A stretch of 47,820 nucleotides of DNA, taken from contig DDWZ01000017.1 of the NCBI GenBank assembly GCA_002347095.1, positions 1-47,820 of the forward strand, in the 5' to 3' direction. Under the pieces are notes generated by a model, which was not told the origin of the DNA, did no database searches, and was given only the letters and a program-made list of their open reading frames with translations. This document shows, in pieces, positions 1 through 7,735 of this stretch. The translations under genes and the position numbers were made by a program. The first letter of the stretch is position 1. Each line of letters starts with the position of its first letter. This DNA comes from Desulfobulbaceae bacterium UBA2273 (lineage in GTDB: Bacteria > Desulfobacterota > Desulfobulbia > Desulfobulbales > Desulfurivibrionaceae).

Positions 1-25
1 AGACTCTTTTTCAACATCCTGCTAG
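1..25. other. Possible mobile-element junction at window edge
   Basis: The first ~25 bases contain a TTTTTCAACA motif next to CTAG. It resembles, from memory, the terminal sequences of some insertion sequences. The minus-strand nuclease-like gene stops exactly here after an odd tail (KLAGC), so an element may have truncated it. Only one end would be visible, so this is an inference with weak support. Confidence 0.25.
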
Positions 26-481
26 CTTTGAAACGGCATCAGAAGGCATGTCAGCTAAGCTAGAAACAGCGACAACGATTTTGTAGCCAGCAGGCGTAAA
101 CCCATAGATTTCTTCTAGGCGAGACAGAAGCTCTGGGTTGGCGATGCTTTTATGATTTCTGCTTAGGATTAGTTCCAAACCAGAAATTAATTTATCGATC
201 TCTCCAGCCTCAAGTGATTTTTCGACTGACCCGGGATTCTTGAACTGATAGAAGATAACTTGTTCGTCGACAACAGCGATTGCATCTATTCCTAAATCAC
301 CACCACCATCACATATCTGCTCTTTTGCCTCAATATCAGTCATTCCACCAATATTTCGAAGATACCAATATGCAAATCCATATCCTTGGGTATCCAAAGA
401 TTGTTCTTTAACAATTGTGGCAATCTGATTATTTAACTGCTCTTTAAAGAGGTTGAGTATTTCTGGGATATTATTAGCCAT
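11..481 (-). CDS. AIPR / Mrr-like PD-(D/E)XK protein, C-terminally truncated
   Basis: This 156-residue protein resembles the N-terminal nuclease-like domain of AIPR (abortive infection phage resistance) or related restriction-type proteins. A PD-(D/E)XK-like signature is visible: GGGDLGIDAI with D66, then FYQFKN with Q79 and K81. Start chosen: ATG at 481, preceded by AAGGA about 4 bases upstream; the reading frame extends upstream to 607 but that part has no family character. AIPR proteins are usually several hundred residues long, so this copy is probably a remnant cut off at the window edge. The region is visibly AT-richer than its neighbours, which suggests horizontal acquisition. It lies next to a toxin-antitoxin pair, as in small defence islands. 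The family call is moderate and activity is doubtful. Confidence 0.5.
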   Translation of the reverse strand: MANNIPEILNLFKEQLNNQIATIVKEQSLDTQGYGFAYWYLRNIGGMTDIEAKEQICDGGGDLGIDAIAVVDEQVIFYQFKNPGSVEKSLEAGEIDKLISGLELILSRNHKSIANPELLSRLEEIYGFTPAGYKIVVAVSSLADMPSDAVSKLAGC

Positions 482-612
482 GTTTTCCTTAATGACATTA
501 TGTTCGGTCACGGTAGCCGCAACGCTTTCGGAGGAGTACCCTCTCGTCTTCTCTCTAACGATTAAACTCAGCGGTGGAGCCAAGGATAAAACAGGGTCAC
601 TCCCCATTTTAT

Positions 613-915
613 TTATGCCGTTGCCTGTTCCGGTGTGATATTCAGCCGCAAGCCAACCCCATGTAAGAGATTGAACAGCGTGCGGATTTCCGGGTTGCCC
701 TTTCGTGACAAGGTGCGATACAGGCTTTCCCGGTTTAGATGAGCTTTTTCCGCAACTGCCGCCATGCCGCCATTGGCCTCGGCCACATTGCGGAGAGCCA
801 GAAGGAAGGTTTCTTTGTCGCCTTCTTCAAGTGCGGCATTCAGATATGCCGCCGCTTCTTCCGGGTTTTTCAACGCCTCTATCAGGTCTTTCTGGTATTC
901 GGTTAGTTGTGCCAT
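613..915 (-). CDS. Antitoxin of HI1420/HigA-like addiction module
   Basis: A 100-residue protein matching the 'downstream HI1420' antidote family. It has a short N-terminal region, then a helix-turn-helix of the form MAAVAEKAHLNRESLYRTLS (about residues 51-70), followed by the usual 'GNPEIRTLFNLLHGVGLRL' end. It should bind its cognate toxin and autorepress the operon. The ATG at 915 was chosen because GGAGGAG lies just upstream, inside the end of the toxin gene, and because the family starts here; the frame stays open upstream to 1158 without meaning. The toxin gene ends at 917, one base before this start, so the two are translated from one mRNA in toxin-antitoxin order. Confidence 0.85.
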   Translation of the reverse strand: MAQLTEYQKDLIEALKNPEEAAAYLNAALEEGDKETFLLALRNVAEANGGMAAVAEKAHLNRESLYRTLSRKGNPEIRTLFNLLHGVGLRLNITPEQATA

Positions 916-916
916 G

Positions 917-1255
917 TTAACTCCTCCTTCTGTGGGCTTGCAGGTAGTCAGCGGCCTGAGTGATGTCCCGGCTTTGCGTGTCTTTATCGCCGCCAACAAG
1001 AAGGAGAATAAGCCGGTTCTCTTCTTTGGCAAAATAGACACGATAGCCTGGCCCGTAGTCGATCCGCAGTTCCCAAACGCCATTGCCAAGATGTTTATGG
1101 TCGCCAAGATTTCCCAGGCGTGCGCGGTCAAGTCTGACCCGAATTCTTGCCCTGCCATTTACGTCGCGCAGGTCTTCGAGCCATTCCCGGAACGGCGCTG
1201 TGCCGTCTTCTTTCTTGTAATAGTCAATCTCGTATGGGAATACCTGTATAGTCAC
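917..1255 (-). CDS. RelE/HigB-like toxin (HI1419 family)
   Basis: A 112-residue protein of the RelE/ParE superfamily, Gp49/HigB-like branch. The family pattern is clear: FREWLEDLRDVNGRARI, then RLGNLGDHKHLGNGVWELRI, then YGPGYRVYF and LLVGGDKDTQSRDI. Members are mRNA interferases or similar growth inhibitors neutralised by the adjacent antitoxin. The upstream position relative to the antitoxin gene, with a one-base gap, is the characteristic inverted order of HigBA-type modules. Core residues look intact, so the pair is probably functional. The pair lies beside the truncated nuclease fragment and may be part of the same acquired segment. Confidence 0.87.
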   Translation of the reverse strand: MTIQVFPYEIDYYKKEDGTAPFREWLEDLRDVNGRARIRVRLDRARLGNLGDHKHLGNGVWELRIDYGPGYRVYFAKEENRLILLLVGGDKDTQSRDITQAADYLQAHRRRS

Positions 1256-1313
1256 ACGTTAGCCTATAAGCTACAAATTGGCAATGGGTTTTTTGGGAAA
1301 GTGGCAAAGGAGA

Positions 1314-1340
1314 GGGGGCTTGTGCCCCCCTTTTGTTTTT
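1314..1340. terminator. GC-rich hairpin with flanking T-rich tract
   Basis: GGGGGC (1314-1319), loop TTGT, GCCCCC (1324-1329), then a T-rich run to 1340. The T-run follows the hairpin on the plus strand. On the minus strand, where the lipoprotein gene ends at 1339, the following tract is only moderately U-rich. It may act mainly as a 3'-end structure of the lipoprotein gene. Confidence 0.4.
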
Positions 1341-1950
1341 ACTGCTCCAGATTAGACACAATATCCGGAATCGCCTGCCTCATCACATCCTGCATGGTGC
1401 TGCGGAGCATGGTCTCTGCCAACCGGTCGCGGTCCTTGATTGAGAGGTCGCTGCCCTTTGCCTCGTAGTGCAGCTTGCGCACCGGTACGCCGTTCTTCAG
1501 CACCGTGAGGGAAACGCTGACAGTACAGACGGCGTCGAGCTGGGGTATCTTGGAGACTTGGTCAATATTCACCCTGGCCTCGGTGATCTCCACCACCTTG
1601 TTGGAGAGGGCTGGGGCTTGTTTCGCCGGGATCACCTGATAGCCGGTTTGGCCAAGCTCGCGCTGCAAGGCGCTCTGCACCAAGCCGGCAGGGGAGACGC
1701 CGCTCCACAGGGTATCGATCCGCACGCCATGGGAATCCTTGGTGTTGCCGATGGCCCAGGCCCCGGATGCCGTTGGCGGCTGCAGCTCGGGGTTGACCAC
1801 ATAGAGGTCGCCGCCCCCGAAGCGGGTGGTGGTTATGGGATCGTAACGCAGAACAATCTGCCGGGTATAGGTGGTGCAGCCTCCGAGGATAAGCAGGGCC
1901 ATAAGGCCAAAGGCCAGCAGGTTGCGACGGCGGGGGGTGAAATGTTTCAT
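1339..1950 (-). CDS. Lipoprotein, possibly YajG-like
   Basis: A 203-residue predicted lipoprotein. The N-terminus has basic residues (MKHFTPRRR), a hydrophobic stretch and a lipobox LILGGC, so Cys at about residue 25 should be lipidated. The ATG at 1950 is supported by AAGGAGA upstream; the frame is open to 2037 but the signal peptide and ribosome site fix this start. The mature part has the alternating strand/helix look of YajG or ABC-transport auxiliary lipoproteins (about 190-200 residues, 'L...ALQRELGQTGYQV' helix followed by strands), but this is only a resemblance. The role is unknown. It appears to be a single gene, ending at a GC-rich hairpin. Confidence 0.72.
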   Translation of the reverse strand: MKHFTPRRRNLLAFGLMALLILGGCTTYTRQIVLRYDPITTTRFGGGDLYVVNPELQPPTASGAWAIGNTKDSHGVRIDTLWSGVSPAGLVQSALQRELGQTGYQVIPAKQAPALSNKVVEITEARVNIDQVSKIPQLDAVCTVSVSLTVLKNGVPVRKLHYEAKGSDLSIKDRDRLAETMLRSTMQDVMRQAIPDIVSNLEQ

Positions 1951-2050
1951 GGGGTTCTCCTTGGATTGGATTCGTATTCGTTGTGCCGGGTTTGGTCCGA
2001 CAGTGCGTATTTTTATGTTAGATGCTCGTTTTGCCATTAATTCCCCCGCC

Positions 2051-2173
2051 CCTCGGAGTCTGCGCTTACCTGCGGGAGGGGGCTAGGGGGCGGGGGTACT
2101 TGCCAGACCAGAGGCTATCGGCAGCTTCACCCACCCCTTGGTCCCCTCCCGCAGGTAAGCGCAGACTCCGAGG
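2051..2173. repeat. Perfect 31-bp inverted repeat element
   Basis: Arm 2051-2081 is the exact reverse complement of 2143-2173, separated by 61 bases. The inner part contains CTTCACCCACCCCT and G-rich/C-rich blocks also seen in the ~110-bp elements at 4460 and 23862, so it may be a diverged family member. It has no coding content. It could be a MITE-like element or a strong RNA hairpin. Confidence 0.75.
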
Positions 2174-2230
2174 GAGGGGAGGAAAATTCAGGATGCGAAG
2201 GGGTTATTTGGGGAACTGGTGCAATCGGTG

Positions 2231-2331
2231 CTTCGACAGGCTCAGCACGAGCGGAAATTTAATACGTTATTAAAGATATCTCCGTTCGCCCTGAGCCCTT
2301 CGACAAGCTCAGGAGAGCCCTGTCGAAGGGG
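2231..2331. repeat. Dispersed CTTCGACAGGCTCAG inverted-pair repeat, copy 1
   Basis: Half-element 2231-2254 (starting CTTCGACAGGCTCAG) faces an inverted half beginning at 2282 (CCGTTCGCCCTGAGC), which is extended by a further degenerate hairpin to 2331. It lies in the gap between the lipoprotein start and the end of rlmN. The same family recurs at 5847, 7736, 9791, 11605, 18065 and, as a half, 23293. The remaining bases of the 1951-2439 gap, outside this and the 2051-2173 element, show nothing recognisable. Confidence 0.85.
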
Positions 2332-2439
2332 GGCTTTTGACACCGCCTTCGTTATCGCTGCTTTCTTCATCGGAATGTTATGCCCAACGGGGTGGGGAAG
2401 TCAATGGGAAAAACCTGAAAGGGCAGGGAAGGGCAGGGG

Positions 2440-3486
2440 TTATTCTTCTTCGTCGTCCGCCTCTGCCGCCAACTGGCCGCAGGCTGCGGAGATATCCCCG
2501 CCTCGGGACTCGCGGATCAGGGCGGTGATGCCGGAGTTGCGCAGGGTTTGCTGGAACAGCTCCACCCGGTCTCTGGGCGGGCTTTGGTAGGGGAAGGTTT
2601 TGTTCTCGTTGTAGGGAAGGAGATTGACCTTGCAACTCAATTTGTGCAGCTTTTTGATCAGCAGCTTGGCGTGGCGCACGGAATCGTTGAGATCCTTGAT
2701 CATGATGTACTCGATCATGACCTTGCGGCGGCTGGGCAGGGGATAGGCGCGGCAAGCGGCCAAGAGATCGTCCACCGGGTAGGTCTTGTTGATGGGCATG
2801 AGCTGGGTGCGGGTTTCGTCGTCCGCTGCGTGCAGGGAGATGGCCAGGTTGACCGTCACCGCCTCGCCCAACTCTTTGAGCTTGGGGATGATGCCGCAGG
2901 TGGAGACCGTGATCCTCCGGCTGGAGAAATCGAGGCCGGTCTGCTCCATGAGGATGTTGAGGGCGTCGATCAGGTTGTCGAAATTGGCCAGGGGCTCGCC
3001 CATGCCCATGAAGACCAGGTTGTTGATCCGGTTTTTGCCCTGGGCCTGGACAATCTCGGTGATGGCCTGGACCTGGCCCACGATTTCGGCTCCGCTCAGG
3101 TTGCGGACAAAGCCCATGGTGCCTGTAAGGCAGAAGTTGCAGCCCATGGCGCAGCCCACCTGGGAGGAGACGCACAGGGTCAGGCGATCTCCCTCGGGGA
3201 TGAGCACGGATTCGATGACTGCCCCGTCTGCCAAGCGAAAGCCGTACTTGACGCTGCCGTCTTGGGAGCGCTCTTCCATGGCCGGGGTGATCCGGCTGAT
3301 CGTGGCGATTGCCGCAAGCTTGGACCGGACCTCCTTGGAGATGTCGGTCATCTGCGAAAATTCGCTGATCCCGGTGCGGTAGAGCCAGGCAAAGATCTGC
3401 TGGGCCCGAAAGGCAGGCCAGCCCTGGGCCTTGACCCAATCGCGCATCTGGGCCAGGGTGAGGTTTTTCAGTTCGATTGTGTCCAT
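2440..3486 (-). CDS. rlmN: 23S rRNA/tRNA (adenine-C2)-methyltransferase RlmN
   Basis: A 348-residue radical SAM enzyme that methylates C2 of A2503 in 23S rRNA and, in characterised relatives, A37 of some tRNAs. The [4Fe-4S] motif CAMGCNFC gives C112, C116 and C119 (CX3CX2C). The resolving/methyl-carrier cysteine near the C-terminus is C336 in GGDISAACG. 'GMGEPLANF' and 'ISLHAADDETR' are typical RlmN segments. Length is normal. The start ATG (3486-3484) overlaps the stop of the upstream radical SAM gene as TAATG, implying translational coupling. The C-terminus ends in an acidic tail (EADDEEE). Confidence 0.96.
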   Translation of the reverse strand: MDTIELKNLTLAQMRDWVKAQGWPAFRAQQIFAWLYRTGISEFSQMTDISKEVRSKLAAIATISRITPAMEERSQDGSVKYGFRLADGAVIESVLIPEGDRLTLCVSSQVGCAMGCNFCLTGTMGFVRNLSGAEIVGQVQAITEIVQAQGKNRINNLVFMGMGEPLANFDNLIDALNILMEQTGLDFSSRRITVSTCGIIPKLKELGEAVTVNLAISLHAADDETRTQLMPINKTYPVDDLLAACRAYPLPSRRKVMIEYIMIKDLNDSVRHAKLLIKKLHKLSCKVNLLPYNENKTFPYQSPPRDRVELFQQTLRNSGITALIRESRGGDISAACGQLAAEADDEEE

Positions 3487-4358
3487 TACAAGGCTCGCAG
3501 ATATTCGGGTTTGAGACGGGTCTGCCCGGCCAGGGCTTGGTCGATGGCCGCCAGCACCGCCTCCTTATCCCGGGGCATTCTGGCGTTGATCGCCAGGTAA
3601 TTGGAGGCGTGGTTGCTCTGGAGCTGGCCCTTTTTCAGATCGAGATGCTCCACCATGGTGCGCAGCTCGGCCAGCAGGGAGTGTTGATCCGGCAGCTCGA
3701 ATTTCCCCGCTTGTTCAAGCTGATAGAGCGGGGTGTTTTCCAGCAGCATCAGGGTAAGGATGCCGGTCTGGTTGGGCTCCATGGCGGAGAGCACCTGGCC
3801 GGTGGCCTTGGCGTGCTCTTGGGAAAGGGCGGTTCCAGCGATGCCGAGCAGGGCGGTGACCGAGAGAAAAAGATTGGCCGCCTTCACCCGCTGGCCCGCC
3901 TCGATCATCTGCGCGGCATCCGCGCCCTTGTCGATGGCAATAAGGACCGGATCAAAGCCGCTTTCCAGCCCCATGTACACCCGGTGCAGACCGAGCCCTT
4001 TCAGTTCCAGGAGCTGATCCACGCTTTTGTTGCGGATGGCTTTGGCATTGCCGTAAAGACTGACCCGGTTCACCCAGGGCAGCTTGTGCTTGATCTTGGT
4101 GAGCAGTTCGACCAACCGAGCTTGGCTCAGGCCCAATACATCGCCATCGGCCAGGAAAACCCGAGACTGCCGGAGGCAATATTTGGCGGCAAAATCAAGG
4201 TCCGCATCAACGATGGTCTGGTCCTTGATGCGGAAGCGCTCTTCCTTATAAGTGCCGCAGAAGGTGCACTTATTATGCGAGCAGCCCACCGTTACCTGGA
4301 GGATGATGCTGTCCGCCTCGCTGGGCGGGCGGATGATGTGGGCGCCTTCGTAATGCAT
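3486..4358 (-). CDS. Radical SAM protein, unassigned, CX4CX2C motif
   Basis: A 290-residue protein with an Elp3/MiaB-type radical SAM core. The cluster-binding motif reads GCSHNKCTFC, giving C26, C31 and C34, i.e. CX4CX2C rather than the usual CX3CX2C; the bases confirm this spacing. Later segments (LADGDVL, NRVSLYGNAKAI, LHRVYMGLESG, LLGIAG) fit the (beta/alpha) core of COG1032-type proteins. No C-terminal auxiliary cluster cysteines or cobalamin domain are apparent. Start: ATG at 4358; a TTG at 4361 immediately upstream is an alternative and no strong ribosome site is seen. It ends overlapping the rlmN start by one base, so the two are probably co-translated. Substrate unknown; a role in RNA or cofactor modification is only a guess. 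Confidence 0.82.
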   Translation of the reverse strand: MHYEGAHIIRPPSEADSIILQVTVGCSHNKCTFCGTYKEERFRIKDQTIVDADLDFAAKYCLRQSRVFLADGDVLGLSQARLVELLTKIKHKLPWVNRVSLYGNAKAIRNKSVDQLLELKGLGLHRVYMGLESGFDPVLIAIDKGADAAQMIEAGQRVKAANLFLSVTALLGIAGTALSQEHAKATGQVLSAMEPNQTGILTLMLLENTPLYQLEQAGKFELPDQHSLLAELRTMVEHLDLKKGQLQSNHASNYLAINARMPRDKEAVLAAIDQALAGQTRLKPEYLRAL

Positions 4359-4459
4359 CAATTATTAGCCACGAAACTCACGAAAATGAGAGGCGATGTG
4401 CTGTGTATTCGCCGCTGATTGTAGCGTTAGTCAGAAGTGTTCGGTTGTTTTTTTGTCTT

Positions 4460-4569
4460 AGCTCCCCTCCCTTGACGGGAGGGGATTGAGGGGTGGGTGA
4501 AGTTGCAAGGGGCATCGCACTCGGCATGTTCCCCCTCACCTTAGCCCTCTCCCGCAAGGGGAGAGGGGA
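4460..4569. repeat. ~110-bp intergenic repeat, copy A
   Basis: The segment starts AGCTCCCCTCCCTTGACGGG and ends CCCGCAAGGGGAGAGGGGAC. Its reverse complement matches 23862-23969 closely, including both terminal hairpins and the central GCAACTTC block. Each end can fold into a short G/C-rich hairpin. It occupies most of the 315-base gap between serC (3' end) and the radical SAM gene start; nothing else was recognised in this gap. Confidence 0.82.
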
Positions 4570-4673
4570 CTTTCTTGCACTCTGCGAGTTTCCAGGCGAA
4601 CAATGCTGATTTTTCGTGCTTTTCGTGGATTTATCGGCACTGCTGCCGATAATTGACACGTGGCAAAAAAATA

Positions 4674-5756
4674 TCAGCTATTTTTTTTCTCGAATTCCTT
4701 CATGAAACCAACCAGCGCCTCGACCCCGGCCTTGGGGAAGGCGTTGTAGATCGACGCCCGGCAGCCGCCCACGGAGCGGTGCCCTTTGAGGCCGTCCAAT
4801 CCCTTGGCCGTGGCCTCCTTGATGAACTGGGCCTCCAGCTCCGGGGTGGGCAGGTTGAAGGTGATGTTCATGTTGGAGCGGGAGCCTGGCTGGGCGTGGC
4901 CCCGATAGAAATCGGTTGCGTCGATGGCGTTGTACAGGATGGCTGCCTTTTCCTGGTTGATCTTCTCCATGGCTGCAACGCCGCCCAGTTTCTTGAGCCA
5001 TTTCAGGACCAACCCCACCACGTAGATGGAAAAGCAGGGCGGGGTGTTGAACATGGAGCCGTTGTCCGCATGGGTCTTGTACTTGAGCATGGTGGGCAGG
5101 GTTTCCGGGGCGCGGTCCAGCAGATCCTCGCGGATGATGACCACCGTTACCCCGGCGGGCCCCATGTTCTTCTGGGCTCCGGCATAGACGATGCCGAAGG
5201 GGGTGATGTCGAACTCGCGGGAAAGGATGTCCGAGGACATGTCGGCGATGAGCATCTTCTCGCTTTTGGGCATGGCGGGGAACTGGGTGCCGTAGATGGT
5301 GTTGTTGGTTACGAAATAGAGGTATTCCGACGCCGGATCAACGGTATAGTCGCTATCCTTGGGCACGTGGTTGAAGGTGGATTCCTCGCTGGAATAGGGA
5401 ACCTGCACCTTGCCGAAGAGCTTGGCCTCCTTGATCGCCTTCTTGGCCCAGACCCCGGTGTTGAGGTAGGTGGCTGTCTTGCCCTCGCCCAGCAGGTTCA
5501 TGGGGATCATGGCGAACTGCATGGAGGCGCCGCCTTGGAGGAACAACACCTTGTAGTTGGCCGGAATCTTCATCAGCTCGCGCAGGTTCGCTTCGCACTC
5601 GTCCACCACGGCGATGAAATCCTTGGAGCGGTGGCTCATCTCGATGAGGCCCATGCCCTTGTTGTTGAAGTTTACAATGTCCTTGGCGGCCTGGATGAGA
5701 ACCTCCTCGGGGAGGGTGGACGGTCCGGCGCTGAAGTTGTAAATTCTCTCGGGCAT
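4674..5756 (-). CDS. serC: Phosphoserine aminotransferase SerC
   Basis: A 360-residue fold-type I PLP enzyme converting 3-phosphohydroxypyruvate plus glutamate to phosphoserine and 2-oxoglutarate (serine synthesis, and a step of pyridoxal phosphate synthesis in some bacteria). The N-terminus YNFSAGPSTLPEEVL is diagnostic. GIVYAGAQKNMGPAG carries the PLP lysine K196, and 'GHRSVGGCRASIYNA' is the phosphate-binding C-terminal segment. The ATG at 5756 is chosen because AAAGGAGAAG lies immediately upstream and the family begins here. It is transcribed alone, divergently from miaA, and its 3' side carries a ~110-bp repeat. Confidence 0.97.
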   Translation of the reverse strand: MPERIYNFSAGPSTLPEEVLIQAAKDIVNFNNKGMGLIEMSHRSKDFIAVVDECEANLRELMKIPANYKVLFLQGGASMQFAMIPMNLLGEGKTATYLNTGVWAKKAIKEAKLFGKVQVPYSSEESTFNHVPKDSDYTVDPASEYLYFVTNNTIYGTQFPAMPKSEKMLIADMSSDILSREFDITPFGIVYAGAQKNMGPAGVTVVIIREDLLDRAPETLPTMLKYKTHADNGSMFNTPPCFSIYVVGLVLKWLKKLGGVAAMEKINQEKAAILYNAIDATDFYRGHAQPGSRSNMNITFNLPTPELEAQFIKEATAKGLDGLKGHRSVGGCRASIYNAFPKAGVEALVGFMKEFEKKNS

Positions 5757-5846
5757 GATCTTCTCCTTTGTTGGATATATTGGTATATAGATGTTTTGTT
5801 TCGTTGAAGGGGACGCAACAATTCGGAATTTGTTATAAAACAGGTG

Positions 5847-5915
5847 CTTCGACAGGCTCAGCACGAACGGAAGCTAATGCATTAAGATAATCCGTTCGCC
5901 CTGAGCCTGTCGAAG
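5847..5915. repeat. Dispersed CTTCGACAGGCTCAG inverted-pair repeat, copy 2
   Basis: Halves at 5847-5870 and 5892-5915 are reverse complements with a short AT-rich loop. It lies in the 310-base gap between divergent serC and miaA, so here it cannot be serving simply as a terminator between genes. I saw no confident promoter hexamers in the rest of that gap. Confidence 0.88.
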
Positions 5916-6066
5916 GGCCGTTGCTGGTTTGTTATGCGTTGATAATGCTGGTTTTTTCGGACCGGAGTTCCCTGCCGTCCGGTTGAATTGCAAACTTGTA
6001 TTTGTACCGGAAACCAGCTCGAAGAACAATTCTTTTCTTTGCTCATATAAGGATACGTTGCCCCCC

Positions 6067-7041
6067 ATGGATCGGCCTGCCATCGAAGCGCTGCTTACCG
6101 AACCCGTGCTCGTTCTCATCGGCCCCACGGCCGTGGGCAAGACTGCGCTCTCCCTCGCCCTGGCCGAGCGGTTTTCCTGCGAGATCGTGGGTCTGGATTC
6201 CATGCAGATCTACCGGCATATGGATATCGGCACTGCCAAGGCCACACCAGAGGAACGCGTCCGGGTGCCCCATCACCTCCTCGATGTGGTTGATCCCGAT
6301 GAAGAATACCATGTGGCCCGCTATGTGGCGGACGCCGCCGAGGCGTGTCGTCAGATCATCGCCCGGGGCAATCGTCCCCTGTTGGTTGGCGGCACGGGTC
6401 TATATCTTAAGGGTTTACTTGAAGGGCTGTTTGAGATTCCTCCGGTGCCGGAGACGATACGGGCCTCCCTGAACCAGCGCTTGGCGGAAGAGGGCAGGGC
6501 ACTGCTTTTTGCGGAACTCTCCCAGTGCGATCCGGAATCCGCCGAACGCATCCATCCCAACGACACCCATCGGCTGTTGCGGGCCCTGGAGATCTTCCAG
6601 GCCACCGGCCGCACCTGGAGCGAGCATCTCCGCGAGCAAAAGGTGCAGCCCGCCTTGAGCAATGTCTTGCAGCTTGGCTTGTTGTGCGAACGGACCGTGC
6701 TCTACGAGCGGATCAACCTGCGGGTGGAACAGATGATTGGAGAGGGGTTGCTGGGGGAGGTGGAAAAATTGCTGGCCATGGGGTATGATCCGGGCTTGAA
6801 AGCCATGCAATCCATCGGCTACCGGCACATGGTCCAGTTTCTCAAGGGGGAGTGGGACTGGGAAGAAACCCTTTTTCTGCTGGCCCGGGATACCCGGCGC
6901 TATGCCAAGCGGCAGATGACCTGGTTTGGCAACGATCCCGATATCCATTGGTTCGCGCTCTCCGAGACGGAGGCGATTTTTAACTGTGTTGAGGGTTTTC
7001 TTATGCATTCGTTGTCTCCCCCTTTAGCAAAGGGGGACTGA
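6067..7041 (+). CDS. miaA: tRNA dimethylallyltransferase MiaA
   Basis: A 324-residue enzyme that transfers dimethylallyl to A37 of tRNAs reading U-starting codons, making i6A37, the substrate of MiaB (gene at 11718). The P-loop GPTAVGKT is at about residues 18-25, and 'IVGLDSMQIYRHMDIGTAKAT' is the family's DSxQ(I/V)Y segment; 'GGTGLYLKGLLEGL' follows. Start ATG 6067 fits the family. The frame is open to 5929 upstream, but that part has no homology-like character; the ribosome site is weak (AAGGA, rather distant). The last dozen codons (HSLSPPLAKGD and stop) come from one arm of the inverted repeat at 7017-7118, so the natural C-terminus has been replaced or extended by a repeat. Confidence 0.95.
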   Translation: MDRPAIEALLTEPVLVLIGPTAVGKTALSLALAERFSCEIVGLDSMQIYRHMDIGTAKATPEERVRVPHHLLDVVDPDEEYHVARYVADAAEACRQIIARGNRPLLVGGTGLYLKGLLEGLFEIPPVPETIRASLNQRLAEEGRALLFAELSQCDPESAERIHPNDTHRLLRALEIFQATGRTWSEHLREQKVQPALSNVLQLGLLCERTVLYERINLRVEQMIGEGLLGEVEKLLAMGYDPGLKAMQSIGYRHMVQFLKGEWDWEETLFLLARDTRRYAKRQMTWFGNDPDIHWFALSETEAIFNCVEGFLMHSLSPPLAKGD

Positions 7042-7118
7042 GGGGGATTTAAAATCGCCGGGATTTCACGGTCCCGTTCGTAAAATCCCCCTCGCCCCCC
7101 TTTGCTAAAGGGGGGAAT
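7017..7118. repeat. Inverted repeat with CCCCCTTTAGCAAAGGGGG arms
   Basis: Arm 7017-7054 and arm 7081-7118 are near-perfect reverse complements (CCCCCTTTAGCAAAGGGGG plus a GGGGGATTT block) around a 26-base centre. Each arm is itself palindromic. The left arm encodes the end and stop codon of miaA. From memory, similar CCCCCTTTGCTAAAGGGGG repeats occur in many unrelated bacteria. Confidence 0.85.
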
Positions 7119-7157
7119 AAAAAATACTGTCCGGAGTACAAGGAACGTGAGCATCCC

Positions 7158-7718
7158 ATGAACATCCCCAATCTTCTCACCATCGGCAGGATTCTGCTGG
7201 TCCCCCTTTTGGTCATCTTTCTTCTGGACGGCAGGGAGATGGCGGCCTTCTGGGTTTTTGTCGTGGCCGGGGTTACCGATGCCCTGGACGGCTTCCTGGC
7301 CAGGGTGCTGAAACAGAAAACCGAATTCGGCGCGTTCATCGATCCCATTGCCGACAAGCTGCTGCTGATCACCTCGTACATCACCCTGGCTGTTCTGGGT
7401 ATTTTGCCGAAATGGCTGGCTGTGGTCGTGGTGAGCAGGGATGTGATCATCTGCGGGGGCATCGGCATCCTCATGCTCTACAACCGCGACTTCAAGATCA
7501 AACCGTCCCTGGTCAGCAAGGTGACCACCTTCCTGCAACTGCTCACCGTGGTTTTTTATCTTGGCCACGACTTTTTGCAGCCCATTTTCCCCATGGGCAT
7601 CTATCTGCTGTATCCCACCGCTGGTTTCACCATCCTCTCCGGAGTGCATTACATCGTCAGAGGCTTAGATATTCTTGGCGATCCAGAAGCCGCTACCCAG
7701 CGCCAGGAAGACGAATAG
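7158..7718 (+). CDS. CDP-alcohol phosphatidyltransferase (PgsA-like)
   Basis: A 186-residue multispanning membrane protein carrying the full CDP-alcohol phosphotransferase motif DGX2ARX8GX3DX3D: D41, D44, G45, A48, R49, G58, D62 and D66. Four to six hydrophobic segments are visible. Best guess is phosphatidylglycerophosphate synthase (CDP-diacylglycerol plus glycerol-3-phosphate), since the N-terminus NIPNLLTIGRILLVPLLV is typical of PgsA; a related head-group specificity cannot be excluded. The gene follows miaA after 116 bases occupied by an inverted repeat and is followed by another repeat before recJ. Confidence 0.88.
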   Translation: MNIPNLLTIGRILLVPLLVIFLLDGREMAAFWVFVVAGVTDALDGFLARVLKQKTEFGAFIDPIADKLLLITSYITLAVLGILPKWLAVVVVSRDVIICGGIGILMLYNRDFKIKPSLVSKVTTFLQLLTVVFYLGHDFLQPIFPMGIYLLYPTAGFTILSGVHYIVRGLDILGDPEAATQRQEDE

Positions 7719-7735
7719 TTTTCTTAAGAGATCCC

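Noticed and set aside
4653..5807. Long open frame on the plus strand opposite serC
   Set aside because: It is the antisense shadow of a well-identified gene; GC-rich codon use creates long frames. Composition is His/Gly/Val-rich and nothing matches a family.
5929..6066. N-terminal extension of miaA
   Set aside because: Open frame upstream of ATG 6067 overlaps intergenic sequence next to a repeat and has no MiaA character; family members start near the later ATG.
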